A DNA stretch of 60,000 nucleotides from Mesostigma viride (Eukaryota; Streptophyta; Mesostigmatophyceae; Mesostigmatales; Mesostigmataceae): contig RPFO01000165.1 in NCBI GenBank assembly GCA_009746045.1, positions 2,397,521-2,457,520 on the forward strand. The letters are read 5' to 3'. Position 1 is the stretch's first letter. Each line of letters opens with the position of its first letter. Shown in pieces: positions 29,558-40,566 of the stretch. The notes beneath the pieces were generated by a model. It did not search any database, was not told the origin of the DNA, and was given only the letters and a program-made list of their open reading frames with translations. The translations under genes were made by a program, and so were the position numbers.

Positions 29558-32500
29558 ATGGGCAAACATCATCCGCAGCCTGTACAGGTAGCTTCCGACG
29601 AGGTGAAGAAGCGATTCTTGCAGAACAAGTTCTTGGAGGAGGGGCAGCCCAAAGTTTGCATCAGTCCCCTAGAATATCGGTCAACGCTGCGCAGGCAGAT
29701 CGCCGTCCTGAGCGAGCGTTATCTCGCGCCGGGGATTGTTAGAAAATACCAGGACGAGAACCATTTCCAGGCCTGCGTTTCCCGTTTGCTCGTAATTTGT
29801 CCTTGGGCTGGGGCGCTGGCAGCGTCAGAGTTTCAGGCTGCAAAAGCTACTTATGCAGCCAGTCTAGAAAAGTTCAAGACAGGAAATCGGAAGCAACCGC
29901 CCCTCGAACCGACACAGTTGACAGCCGCCCAGTACATTGAGGCGCAGTGGTCCCGATACCTCTCAAACCACAAGGACAAGGATGTGAAGAGTCCTAGTGA
30001 CGATGACGACAATGAGGGCCCCCCACGGAAGATGAGGAAAAAACAAGCGAAAGAGCGGGTCAGCACAGTCAATGCCGACTCGCCCACCGGCAGCAGCCGG
30101 CAGCCTCTGAGTTCCCTGACGAACATCGTCGCTTTCGAGAATGCCGCCAAGGTAAATTTTGCTATTCGAAAATCTTTTGTTTTATTTATCGTTTGCTGGT
30201 GGCCAGCGCCGCCAGTGTCATAATTTTTTAATGAAACTACCAATGCGTCAGTGTACCCGGCCCCTCAGTGTACTCGCTGAAGCATTAACTCCCCTTCATT
30301 TCGTATCAATGCTCTCTTGTGCAGACCGACGAGATCAAGCCGATGGACATCCAAACGACGCAGGACGACCACATCGAAAGGCTCGAGCGCGAGCTGGCGG
30401 AGGCGAAAATGCAGAGGGCTGCAGCGGCCACCGCAGGGCCCCCAGCTCAGCCGTTTATGCAGAAATCAGCCGCGGGGCCCACTATTGTCATCACGCCACC
30501 ACTCCCGCCAGCAGCCTTTGCTGCTAGCAAAGCGAAGGAGTGCCTCATTGCAGTCCAAGATGGTCCATCTGCCAAGGCTGGTTTTGTACCGGCCGTCAAG
30601 AAGGTGGAAAATTCTGCCCGCAAGGAGGGGGGTGAGGGTGACAAGGTGGGAAAGAAGATGGGCGAGACGGCGGGGGAGATGGCGGAAAAGAAGGTGGCCG
30701 GGACGGGGGGAAAGAAGGCGGGCGAGGTGGGGGGAAAGAAGGCAGACGGCAAGGCGAGTGAGGTGGCGGGCGACAAGGCAGGCAACCTGGCGGCCCAGAA
30801 AGGGGGCAAGAAGGCAGCCAAGCAGGCAGAAGGCTCCCCCCCTCTTGACCTGGGCCTGCAACATTTTCTTGGTGCGCTTTCTACCAAGGCCACGGTGCGG
30901 GATCCACCGGCACAACCAGAGGTTGGCCTTTTTGTGGCCCAGCGCTACCTTCTGGTTCTGCCGGACGAGCCGAGCTCGATCATTTGGGAGATCGGCAAGA
31001 TACAAGCGCACAATCCACGGAAAAAAAAGTCCGTGGGAAATCAAGTTTGTGGATTATTCCGGGCAGACAGCTGTCTACAATGCTCCCCTGGACAATTTGC
31101 CGCAGGGTGGAGTTAGCAAGGAGCTGCATGCCTGGGTGGTCCTGGACAATGTTGTCCAGGATGACCTCGTCAACTACGGCAAAGTCAAGCGCCGCCAGTG
31201 GTACACCAAGTGCCAGGTCAAGGAAGAGGAAGAGTGTCAGCTAAAGAAGCAAGAAAAGAAGAAGAAGAGGATGGCAGACGAGGAGGAGGGTGGGGACAGT
31301 GAGGGGGAGGAGGCGGAGGACGGGAGGGAGGCGGAGACGGAGGGGGGAGCAGAGGTCAAAGCCAAGGCCAAAGCGGAGGCGAACTCCAAAGCCGAGCCGG
31401 AGGCCAAGGCCAAAGCACAGGCGGAGGCCAAGGCCAAAGCGCAGGCGGAGGCCAAGGCCAAAGCGCAGGCGGAGGCCAAGGCCAAAGCGGAGGCGGAGGC
31501 CAAGGCCAAAGCGGAGGCGGAGGCCAAGGCCAAAGCGGAGGCGGAGGCCAAGGCCAAAGCGGAGGCGGAGGCCAAGGCCAAAGCGGAGGCGGAGGCCAAG
31601 GCCAAAGCCAAAGCGGAGGCGGAGGCCAAGGCCAAAGCGGACAGCATGGGGTTTTCTAAGGACCAGGGTGGCGATGGGGCCGTTGCCTCGGGGGGGGGGG
31701 GCGCTGCCGTGCAACTTCACATCGCCACTTCCTGCAATGCGGCAGCCTGCTTTCTGGGATGCTGAACCACCAGAGCCGCCAGCCCTGACGGAAGCGGAGG
31801 TGGAATTGGCAAGGCTGGAGGCGTTGTTGATGAGGCAAAAGGCCCTTGTTCAGCGGCAAAGGAATGCTGATGCCTCGATGTCAAGTCACGCGATGACAGC
31901 AACATCGGTAGGTGCTCACAGAGTTGCGGTTGTCAGAGTTTTTTTGTTTTTTTATCGTCCTTGATCTGCATGAAATGAATTATGAATGTGCTAGTATGTT
32001 GTGTGAGAGTTGTGTATTCAGCGCCATCAAATGGTTTTCCGATATCTTGTTTCCATTTCTTTGCAGGTTGACTGGACGCGCCAAGAGAGAGCCATGGGGC
32101 GCCATGCTAGTGATGACTCAGACAGTGATGATGCCAGTGTGGGCTCTTCCGGGGTGTCCTCACCACTCAAGGTATTTTGGTTTCGGTTACAGTACTCGTG
32201 TTGTTTTTTAGTTTACATAAGAATATGTGTGTGCAAGGGAAATTTGTTGTTGCATTCTTTGTGACATCTGCTATACCTGTTCCAATGAGGGCATGCAGAG
32301 GCATTATCCATTTATTCCATCAATCATACAAAGGGAGCGGTTGCAGGGGGTAAATTTTTTTTGGGTGTCGGGGGCAGGCATCAGTTTTTGTTTTTTTTTT
32401 GAGGGGCGGCAGGCATCTTTCATATAATTCTTTGACTGATATGGCCGGGGGCAGGCAGGTAAGGTTATTGTTCCTTACTTTTCAGTGGGGAAGTGAATGG

Positions 32501-32967
32501 GTATTATTTTTCATTGGGGCACCCCACCACATCCATTTATGCATGCCACCCCACCACATTTATGTAGGCAAGGAATTGTCAAGGAAGCAAGGTAGGGGTT
32601 TTGTGCACAGGTACATAGGTTAGCTCCTCATTTCTTCATGCTAGCCTTCTGGATGTGATGTTTTTGTGGTGCAGAAGCTCGGGATGCCAACAAAGTGGGA
32701 ATCATTGACAAGTAAGGAGCTCAAGATATGTTTGCCCATGCCGTGTATTTTGCGTAGGCTGTTCACAGCCATGTCACCCATTCATAACGTATCATTGGAA
32801 CATCTCTTGATTTTTAAAGTTACGGCTGTTGCTGCTACTGCTTGCTTTCTAATGTATGAACTGTATGATTTTCATCCCTTGTATTTCCCTGATTTTCGTA
32901 TATGTTTGTCGAGCAGAAAAGCGGCACACCGGCGAAGCGCCAACGCACCTGGAGCAAGGACTCGTAG
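29558..32967 (+). pseudogene. CACTA second gene: spliced, Lys/Ala/Glu-repeat protein of unknown function
   Basis: Starts at ATG 29558 (MGKHHPQPVQVASDEVKKRF). Introns inferred by eye: 30152-30324 (GTAAAT...TGTGCAG), 31908-32066 (GTAGGT...TTTGCAG), and further ones after 32171. Exon 1 encodes a helical domain (QAKATYAASLEKF, AAQYIEAQWSRYL) and acidic/basic patches. Exon 2 has a coiled-coil start ([17 protein letters not shown]), a Lys/Gly/Ala-rich stretch, a conserved-looking block ([36 protein letters not shown]) and a long EAK repeat. Exon 3 is Ser/Asp-rich. The frame breaks at A8 (31020-31027) and G-run (31688-31698) homopolymers. The end is either KSGTPAKRQRTWSKDS at TAG 32965-32967 or a longer frame ending near 33083. 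By position it would correspond to the DNA-binding accessory protein of CACTA elements. Confidence 0.6.
31399..31640 (+). repeat. 24-bp tandem repeat encoding AEAEAKAK
   Basis: About ten copies of GCGGAGGCCAAGGCCAAA-type units, giving alternating (A-Q/E-A-E-A-K-A-K) octapeptides. It should form a long, highly charged single alpha-helix. Open frames on the opposite strand here are by-products of the repeat. Confidence 0.85.
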
Positions 32968-33028
32968 TCGCATTTCGGATAACTGCCATGGGTTGCCGGG
33001 GCGCTGCATGCCAGGGTGGATTGGCACG

Positions 33029-33164
33029 TGTAGATTGCCAAAAAACACAGCCATGTTTCCAATGTAGCAGATTCATTGGATGAGAAATTCAGCATCCATG
33101 CTGAATTTCTCATCCAATGAATCTGCTACATTGGAAACATGGCTGTGTTTTTTGGCATTCTACA
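33029..33164. repeat. 67-bp inverted repeat with 2-nt spacer
   Basis: Arms 33029-33095 and 33098-33164 match with one mismatch around a CC centre. The transcript of the second CACTA gene would form a very long hairpin here. It lies at or just after the end of that gene. Confidence 0.85.
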
Positions 33165-33460
33165 TATGGCAATCATACATATAGATAACGGCAGGCTCGA
33201 GCTACCATGGTCCGGATTCTCCCGATTTCTGGTCTGCGCTGGTTGTCTCCTTGATACATAGCATGGTCCGATGGGAAATGGGAGGCCATTACATACATGG
33301 GCCCAGCTAGCAAATGCGGGGTGGTCAGCAAATGCAGTGAATATTTGTCATCATCAATATGGCATACTATTTTGATAATAAAAGAATTTGTCCTCCTAGC
33401 ATTGTTTGCAACAATGCTGATTCTTATGCTGGCAGATTGCCGCTGCTAGCATAAGGTCTA
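33165..33460. other. CACTA right internal spacer, no gene seen
   Basis: No convincing coding sequence. It includes a possible AATAAA signal near 33378 that could serve the second CACTA gene. Confidence 0.4.
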
Positions 33461-33793
33461 TGGTTTGCATTTTCTCAGTATTCTCAGTCCCTTGTTATTC
33501 TCAGTTTTCTCAATATTCTCAGTTTCCCAATATTCTCAGTTTCCCAATATTCTCAGCCTGTGCACTATTCTCGATCCCCAAGTCCCTTTATTCTCAGGTT
33601 TATTCTCAGGCCATTCTCACCCCTTATTCTCAGATTATTCTCAAAAACTCTCAGCTATTCTCAGCCAATTCTCAGATATTCTCAGATATTCTCAGCATAT
33701 TCTCAGAAATTCTCAGATATTCTCAGTTATTCTCAGGCCATTCTCAGGCAATTCTCAAAAATTCTCAATAAATTCTCAGCCGAGTTCCTAGTG
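33461..33793. repeat. CACTA right subterminal array and terminus
   Basis: About two dozen ATTCTCAG units, nearly all in one orientation (inverted relative to the left end), with spacing of about 10-25 bp. The array ends in CTCAGCCGAGTTCCTAGTG at 33793. Confidence 0.85.
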
Positions 33794-33795
33794 AA

Positions 33796-34099
33796 GACTT
33801 AGTATCCTTGCAGCCTAAGTTGTGCCAGTTCCAGTACTCCCACCAGTCGCAGGCTGCTGTCCCTCCTGGTCTACGTGGACCTTAGTCACGTGATAGACAG
33901 GCTAAGCCTGTGCAGGCACGGCCTGCCACGTGTCCTGTCCACTACGCCAGAGGTTGCACCCTCGCCGGCCGCGGACGGCTAGGACTTCGGGACCTCATAT
34001 CTTTCTTGTCCCTTGTCTGTTTCAGGCGGTCAGCACGGCGTTGGAAAGGTCTTTCCAAACTGCATCCACTTAGCATATTGGTTGCCCAAAATGCTAACT
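33796..34099 (-). repeat. Element A 5' LTR, outer part
   Basis: Continues the LTR interrupted at 6342. It is similar to 48645-48945 and ends ATGCTAACT at 34099. The flanking CTATC (34100-34104) would be the target duplicate, but its partner is lost with the truncated left end of element A. Confidence 0.85.
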
Positions 34100-34419
34100 C
34101 TATCGAAAGTCCCAAACGAATAACAAATGACTTTCGACTTATTTATTGAAGGCATTGTTACGCCCATACAAAGGTCTGGGCAGTATTAAACACTCCTCCC
34201 TTCCCCAGGGGACGATAGCTATATCGTCCAGGCTTGGGGCGCACGCAACAAGACAATTAGCTCAAACAAACAAACAAGAAAAAAAAGAAGCACTTGCAAG
34301 CAAACAAGCAACACACACACAAAAGCGACAATTGCCCAGGCTGGGCAGTCAGCTATAGAGAACAATAGTACAAAATCGGCCATGGGGATACTATGTCCCA
34401 ACCCCTGTTCGCCAGCGGG
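34100..34419. other. Spacer, no gene seen
   Basis: AT-rich with A-runs and a small palindrome GACGATAGCTATATCGTC near 34212. No coding sequence can be supported. Confidence 0.4.
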
Positions 34420-35385
34420 TTAGTAAAGCCAATTCTCCCCGGCATTGCCACACAAGGACAATTCCTTGATAGCCGATGGGATGCTGTCGTCATCCCGTTG
34501 CAATCCATCCATGAGGAGGTCGCGACCCTCACATTCCTCCAATGCTGGGGCCCACCCCTCCCGACCGCGCCTTCCGTTGGCGATACTCGTGAAGTACCTG
34601 GCGACCCTGCTCACCAATTTCCTCGAGGATCTTCCCGGGGTTAGCGAGGTGATCCGCATTGTATGCGAGCTGGTATTCGTTCACGTCGGTGCGCGTTTGA
34701 GCGAGGTCTACCCACGTCCCGGTGGGCCAGTACGACATGAATGCCGCCAGGTATTGCGGGTGCGTGAACATGATTGTGCCTGCGTTCCAATCAATAACCC
34801 CACATCCATGCTCCTCAACTTTGCACCCACAACTTTGCACCCACAGTTTGCCGGATTGTTAGCGTGTCCGTTTAGCTAACGCGCCCGATTGCGGCTGTGG
34901 CATGCCTTTGGCATGAAGGAGACTGGGGGTCTCTCTCTGCCCTTTCTCCTGTAGTGCACACACAGGGATTAAAAGCACTTCGGTTCTCCGTGACTCCCCA
35001 ACGGGAGCACGAGTTTAATTAATTAATTAATGCTCCTCAAAGAAACCTCCCGCCATGGTCAACACTACGACGCGCACCTGGAGAGCGTTGAAGCAAAAGC
35101 CCGGAGCCCTCACACAGTTGGGCACAACCCAGTCGAGGAATGCCTCTCCCTGGCACGGAGCATACTTGGGACAATCAACCTTTCGAGGTTTACCATCTAC
35201 CATGTATTTTGGCAGCTCCCGCTTGGGGCCGTATCGCGTACCAGAACCCTCTGGCGTCGATTCTAGGCAGTCCTGGGGTGACTCGCGGGGCCGCCCTCCC
35301 TGGGTGCAAGTCGAAGCAGATTAGCTCGCGCGTGGAGCCTCGCTCCACATGCGCATGAGTTCCTGCCTCAAAGTGCAGCGGTTGC
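34420..35385 (-). pseudogene. Unidentified minus-strand ORF fragment, split by a short insertion
   Basis: Reading leftward from about 35310 the frame gives RYGPKRELPKYMVDGKPRKV, DCPKYAPCQGEAFLDWVVPN, FNALQVRVVVLTMAGGFFEEH. After removal of the 213-bp insert and one ATGCTCCTC copy it gives GCGVIDWNAGTIMFTHPQYL, AAFMSYWPTGTWVDLAQTR, ILEEIGEQGRQVLHEYRQR. A frameshift near 34550 leads to a tail ending LCGNAGENWLY. A possible 3' splice site (GCACCCAG) precedes the readable part near 35300. I do not recognise the protein. It could be a host gene fragment or part of another transposon. Element D abuts it at 35386 (adjacent GTTGC may be one copy of the D target duplicate). Confidence 0.5.
34817..35029 (+). 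mobile_element. 213-bp SINE-like insertion
   Basis: Flanked by the exact 9-bp repeat ATGCTCCTC (34808-34816 and 35030-35038). It begins with a tandem duplication of AACTTTGCACCCAC and ends in an (AATT)n tail. It contains a hairpin GTTAGC...GCTAAC near 34859-34882. No terminal inverted repeats are seen, which argues against a MITE. The tail and duplicate suggest a SINE, but I cannot identify convincing A and B boxes. Confidence 0.5.
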
Positions 35386-36039
35386 ATTTGCACAGCAACT
35401 CGTCAGCAGAGCTTGTGAGCTCCTGGTCCTTGCCGGCTGGAATGACCCAAGGCTGCTGGCTAGCAACCTTTATCCTCACACCAGGCCTACGACCCTCGAT
35501 AGGCTCGCCACTCGTCGTGACGACCAAGGTTCGTGTGTGAAGACGCTCGTTGCCTCGTTGAGCCTCGAGCTATATGCAACCTCGTTCCATCCTTGTTCCT
35601 CGGTCATGAGCAACGCTGGGCAACGCTACATTGCCAGAGCCTCGTATCGCTGCCTTGCATCCTCGTTGCAGGCAGCATACAGGAATCTCTGGCTATCCTG
35701 TGTCTAGGACAGCACAGGACCTGCCACAGTCCTGCAAGGACTTACATCCTTGCAGACCTGCTGGCTGGTTACTGGCTTCTACTAGCCACAGTACCGTTGA
35801 GCCCTCAGTACACTGTGTCCCAGTCACGTGAGAGTCCAGGCTAAGCCTGTGCAGGCACGGCCTGCCACGTGTCCTGTCCACTATGTCCTGAGTGTGCACC
35901 GCCCTCGCCCACCGGTCGGCAGTACTTCGGGACTTGATAACTTTCTAGTCCCTTGTCTGTTCTAGGCGGTTGACACGGCGTTGGAAAGGTCTCCTCAACC
36001 TGCATCCATCTAGCACATTGGTGCCCCAATATGCTAACT
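35386..36039 (-). repeat. Element D 3' LTR (654 bp)
   Basis: Reverse complement of the B/C LTR: on the plus strand it runs from ATTTGCACAGC to ATGCTAACT. Nearly identical to the B/C copies. Confidence 0.9.
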
Positions 36040-36973
36040 CCAACCCTTTCTTGTTTTGGAGCTTGGACCAGCCTGAGAACCTATCAGCCACTGTCCCCAC
36101 AAGCCTTGAACATCTGATCCCTCCCAGAGACCAGACCTGCCTTTTCTTTTGGAACCTGAGGTGCCTCCAAATATTAGCTAGGCCTGCTCATTGGTTCAAA
36201 GGTTGCCCTCTGACCCACATGACATCCCAACCCTTTCTTTGGGAACCTGGTGTAGATTAAAGTTAGGTCTTCACTTAGTCAGAGGAGTTTGGATAGAGGA
36301 GTCCATGAACGTACTATTGTGAGTTCCTGGTCATCCAGTTATCACAGGCGCCCGTTCATATGGCGCCCGCCACGGAGCCTCCTTTATCTTTTAAATCCTT
36401 CCAAAGACTGAGAGAGCCCTGACAAATGTTAGCCAACACATGGGGAGCCCATGTCCTCACTGAGTCTCACTCAGGATTCATACATGCCAGGCTGAGGTCA
36501 GCTGGGGAATCGAACCCCACCCCATATCCTCCAGGTTTGGATCAGCTCCTGGAACTGAGCATCACAAACAACAAGACATGACAATAACAAGATTATGTTT
36601 TATTATAAAGAAGTATAACCCATAGTGAGGCCCCTGGCAACCACGTCCAACATGGTCACACAACCAGGGATTTTATTAGCATGCAACAGGTTGGTTACAG
36701 AGAATATATACAAATGTACAGCAACCTGTTAGAGCCAACACTTGGGCTGCCCTTGCAGGGTCCATTCCATGAAGACCCAAGGCCCATTACAAAGTCCTTA
36801 AGACTCTTCTGCAGCTCCATGACAGAGCCAGGCGAAATTCTCAGCCAGGGGAGTGACTCCACCCTGACCCCTGTCCAGCAGAGTGTGTCTGAACTCTGAA
36901 GGACCTGCTGTCAGCCACCACGTGGCTGCCCAGCCCACTGGGATGCCTCCCACCTAGAGCAAGGCTGTTTGGT
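36040..36973 (-). other. Element D 3' UTR
   Basis: Same elements as in C: T-arm-like hairpin at 36504-36518, the CAATAGTACG loop (plus strand CGTACTATTG 36310-36319), and AAGAAAGGGTTGG next to the LTR. No gene. Confidence 0.75.
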
Positions 36974-39900
36974 CTACTCTGGCCCTCCCCCCTTGGAGGC
37001 CATGAGCCCACGAAGCAAAGGGTATTGCAGCTCAGCCTTCTCCTCCAGCTTGGTGAGAGCATCTGCAGGGTTGTCCACGCCAGCCACATGTTCAATGTTA
37101 GCTAAGCAAGACATTTCCTTGAGCAACAAATAATCAAGGTCCCTGCTCCTGGCCAGCTGCCTGTGCACAAACTGCACCATGCCCATGCTGTCAGTTCTTA
37201 CCAGTGTGTGCATCTGCAACCGACAGGAAGCCACTTGACATAGCTGGTAAAATAGCTCCCTCAAGTAAAGAGCAGTATGAAGCCCTTCACAGATTGCCCT
37301 GCACTCAGCAATGTCACTGCTGGGAGTTACCCTGTTCTGCAACCGACTGTACCAGCAGACCAGAGAGGACTGTTCCTGCACCAGGGATATTAATGCTGCT
37401 GCACGGCCCCTGACCTCTGTGACCTTCCTACTATCCATAGAACTGTCCACATAGAGCATCATGTCAAAAGGCCTGTACAAATCCAAAGGACCCAGCATGA
37501 GAGGGGGAGACATGCGAACAGCCTCTACCACTCTCTCAGCACCCACCTCAACCAGTTGGGAATCGGTCAACCGACTCAGTACCAACAGGTCAGGAGCACA
37601 AATGCTGGCCAGCCATGCCAACATACCTCGTATTGTTGCACATCTGGCCTGGGTGATGGGCTCCTGCAAGGCATCTATGATCTGCTGAGGATAATCCTTA
37701 CCACCCTCCAGCTGGATGGACCATGTACCCTGCTGATGGACCAAGGTCGCCTGCATTCCACAAAACACCATGGGCTCATTCTCAACCATGTACTGGATCT
37801 TACCCAGTTCAAACCGTTTCTGGATCCTGGCCAGAGTCAACTCTTGCCAAGTGGGATGGCCCAGGAGATGCAGATCATCACCATGCAGGGAGGCAAACGC
37901 TGGCAGCCCCTCATAGCTACCCTGAAACAGACAAGGATCAACTGGAGAGACTGAGAGACCACAGACAGACCTGAGGTACTTCTCCAAGCTCTTCCTCCAG
38001 ATGATGGGACTCGATCTAAGGCCTTCCACGCCTTTGAGAATCCTCAAATACCTCGTCTTCAGCTCTGCCCTCCACACTGCAGGCACCTTAACAAAGAAAG
38101 GGGGTATTGTGCGCCAAGTATCCTGTGCTTCCTGCTGATCACCCTTAAGAAAAGCCCTCTTGAAATCTACCAACACAGAGCTATAGGGTATCCCCTTCTG
38201 CAGAAAAGACAAATAAATGCACAACAAAATCCTCCATGTATCATGCAGCATCCCTGGTGTGTAAAGCTCCTCATCTGCTAACTGTCCAGTGCCATGGTAC
38301 TCAGTCACAACTGGTCTAACATGTGGCACCTGCACGCCATCTACCTCCTTGAGCTTGAGGACAAACATCAATCTGAGCAGCTGGTGATCCTCAGGGAGGA
38401 CATCCACAGGCTCTGCACAGTTGGCAACTATCCACTCATGCCCAGAAGCAACAAAGCCAAGAGTCCATGCCTTAGCCATCTTGGGGCTTTGCATCATCTC
38501 CACTAGCTTGCGCCAAGGTACAGGACTCGTTCCTGGGATCTGGTACCTCTGCACACCCAACTCACGTGGGTCAAACGTAGTAGGGAGGATCAGCAGGTCC
38601 CCAGCAATGGGCTCCTTTGTATCAGGACCCTCTGCCTCTAGACCCCTCACAGCCCTTACAGCCACACTAAGACCCTGGGAGTAGCGATATCTCTGCAAGG
38701 GAAGGCGGCCCTGCCCTTCTAATGCTAGCTCCTCAGAGGATATCCTCACCCCTGGTAAGCACAAGAAGTTCTGACCTAGAATGGCAGGCCCCTGATACCC
38801 TTCAACCACACTGAACGTGGTGGGCACCCCCAGGATAGGCACACTCACTTCTCCCAAGATCTTCATGGACACATTCCCAGAGAAATCAGACACAGCTAGG
38901 CAGCTAGGGGATGACCACTGCAAGCCTGCAGCATCCTCTACCCTTAGAATGGACACCTGTGAGTTGGTATCCACTTCTAGTGCTGGTGCCCCACATGACC
39001 CCCATCCCGTGAGCTTAGATACCTTGGGATCACGCTTGCTGTTCTGCAGAGCTCGAATGATGTCCGCCATAAGCAGCCCCCTGGACTGTGGTGCAGCCCT
39101 GGCCACCTCTGGCCTTGTGACAGACGTCTCAGCAGACTCCTGCTCACCCTCATCCATCCAGGACAGACCATAATCCAAGCATGGTGGGTTAGCATCTGCT
39201 GCCTGGCTCTCATCCTGCTCATCTCCCTCCAAGGGAGGATCAGGGCCGTCTTCAGGCCAGATTGCAGTTGGCCTTCTCTCCTTGACGTGAGCCCAGGATA
39301 GCCTGTACACGTGCTTGGGATTACTCTCCAAAGCCACCAGACAAGAATGGTTAGCTTCTCAACATGGGTTACCTGCCCATCTTGCCACTTGCCACGCTTG
39401 CCTGGTAATGACGGTTCCTTCCACATCCTGACCCTCAGTCCCACCTGGGGCCTCAGCATTTTCCAACCCTTGTCCTTACGCCTCAATCTGGAAAACACCC
39501 TGTCTGCCTTCTTCAGGCAGGCTGCCACCACGTCCTGTGATAGCATACCAAACTGCAATGCCAGGGGAGAGACTGCCACACCATCATAGTAATAGGTTAC
39601 CCTGTGGTTAAGCTGCTCCTCAATCCCCTTACACCAAGCTGCTTTCTCTAGAGCTGATGCCACAACAGGCACACTCCTAGCTGCTAGCACCACTGTTTTT
39701 ACTTCACGTATAGATCTCTCTACAGCTCCCTGCTGCCCATGGGATTCCCTAGGGACCACTACCAACTTACAAGGAAGCTGGTCAGCCAGCTTGATCAAGC
39801 AGTCAAACTGCAAGTCAGCTTGCACCTTGGTGTACACCCCAAAGCCTGGCAACAAAGACTGGAGACCCATCAACAGCTGATGCTCCTGCATTCCAGGAAG

Positions 39901-40560
39901 AATGGTCAGCAACCTATATCTGCTAAACCTATCCACCCCCACCAACAGATACATGCCCCTGATGTGTTGGATGTCCACCTGGATATCCCCCCGCTCTCTA
40001 GCAGGTTCTCTGGCATGGGACTGTGGGAGGCGAACAGCATTCTCCTGACAGACACAATTCTGAGCAGCTGCACTGCAGGCCTCTAGCAAAGGCTCCTTGC
40101 CAATCTTCCAAGCAAACATCTCTGCCTGCTTAGAGTGGCCAAAGATATGGTGTAGAGTGTTTCCAGCCTGAGCATAGCTCAACCCCCTGTCAGCCTGGCT
40201 GCACAGAGAGGAACGTGACAAAGACTGTGTGCTTGGGATAGCACGACCCACCTGCTGTTCTCTTGCTCCAGGGACCTCCTCCAAGGTAGCTCGGCTCCCA
40301 GAGCCAGCCCCGGTTCCCACAGAAGCTGCAGGTCCTTCCAGTCTGGCGGCTTGACTCCCAGAGTCAACCCCAACAACTGGAGACCCTGCACCTGCCACAG
40401 GCACAGGGAATTCCACTGCTGCAGCAGCGTTATTGCAATCATTGAGTGGAAGCACCTCATCATTCCCAACCCCTTGCTGCTGCACAAGAGGGACACCCCC
40501 ATTACTATGTACAACTGTTCGTCCCACTAGGGGTGATTGACTATTTACAGGGGACAACAT
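36974..40560 (-). pseudogene. pol: Element D Pol, one frameshift
   Basis: Same domain order as C (integrase, protease, RT with HGDD, RNase H). A 1-nt deletion near 39359 (GTTGAGAAGC, against GTTGAGGAAGC in C) separates the integrase half from the protease-RT-RNase H half. Otherwise it is open and almost identical to C. Confidence 0.9.
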
Positions 40561-40566
40561 CTCAAG

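Larger units (their letters stand above)
6343..33793. mobile_element. CACTA/EnSpm DNA transposon, 27.5 kb with nested insertions
   Basis: The ends are CACTAGGAACTCGGCTGAG at 6343 and its reverse complement ending TAGTG at 33793. The inverted match runs about 27 bp. The flanking dinucleotide AA occurs on both sides (6341-6342 and 33794-33795). Removing the element and one AA restores an uninterrupted LTR of element A, as seen by comparison with E (gcctgcaag...). Both ends carry dense GAGAAT/ATTCTC arrays. Inside are a minus-strand TNP2-type transposase gene and a divergent plus-strand second gene, the two-gene plan expected of CACTA elements. About 16.1 kb (7710-23818) and about 1.0 kb (26051-27077) are later insertions, leaving roughly 10.3 kb of CACTA sequence. 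Confidence 0.9.

Noticed and set aside
31237-31720. Ala/Leu-rich and Arg/Phe/Gly-rich open frames opposite the EAK repeat
   Set aside because: They arise from the 24-bp repeat read in other frames and carry no independent signal.
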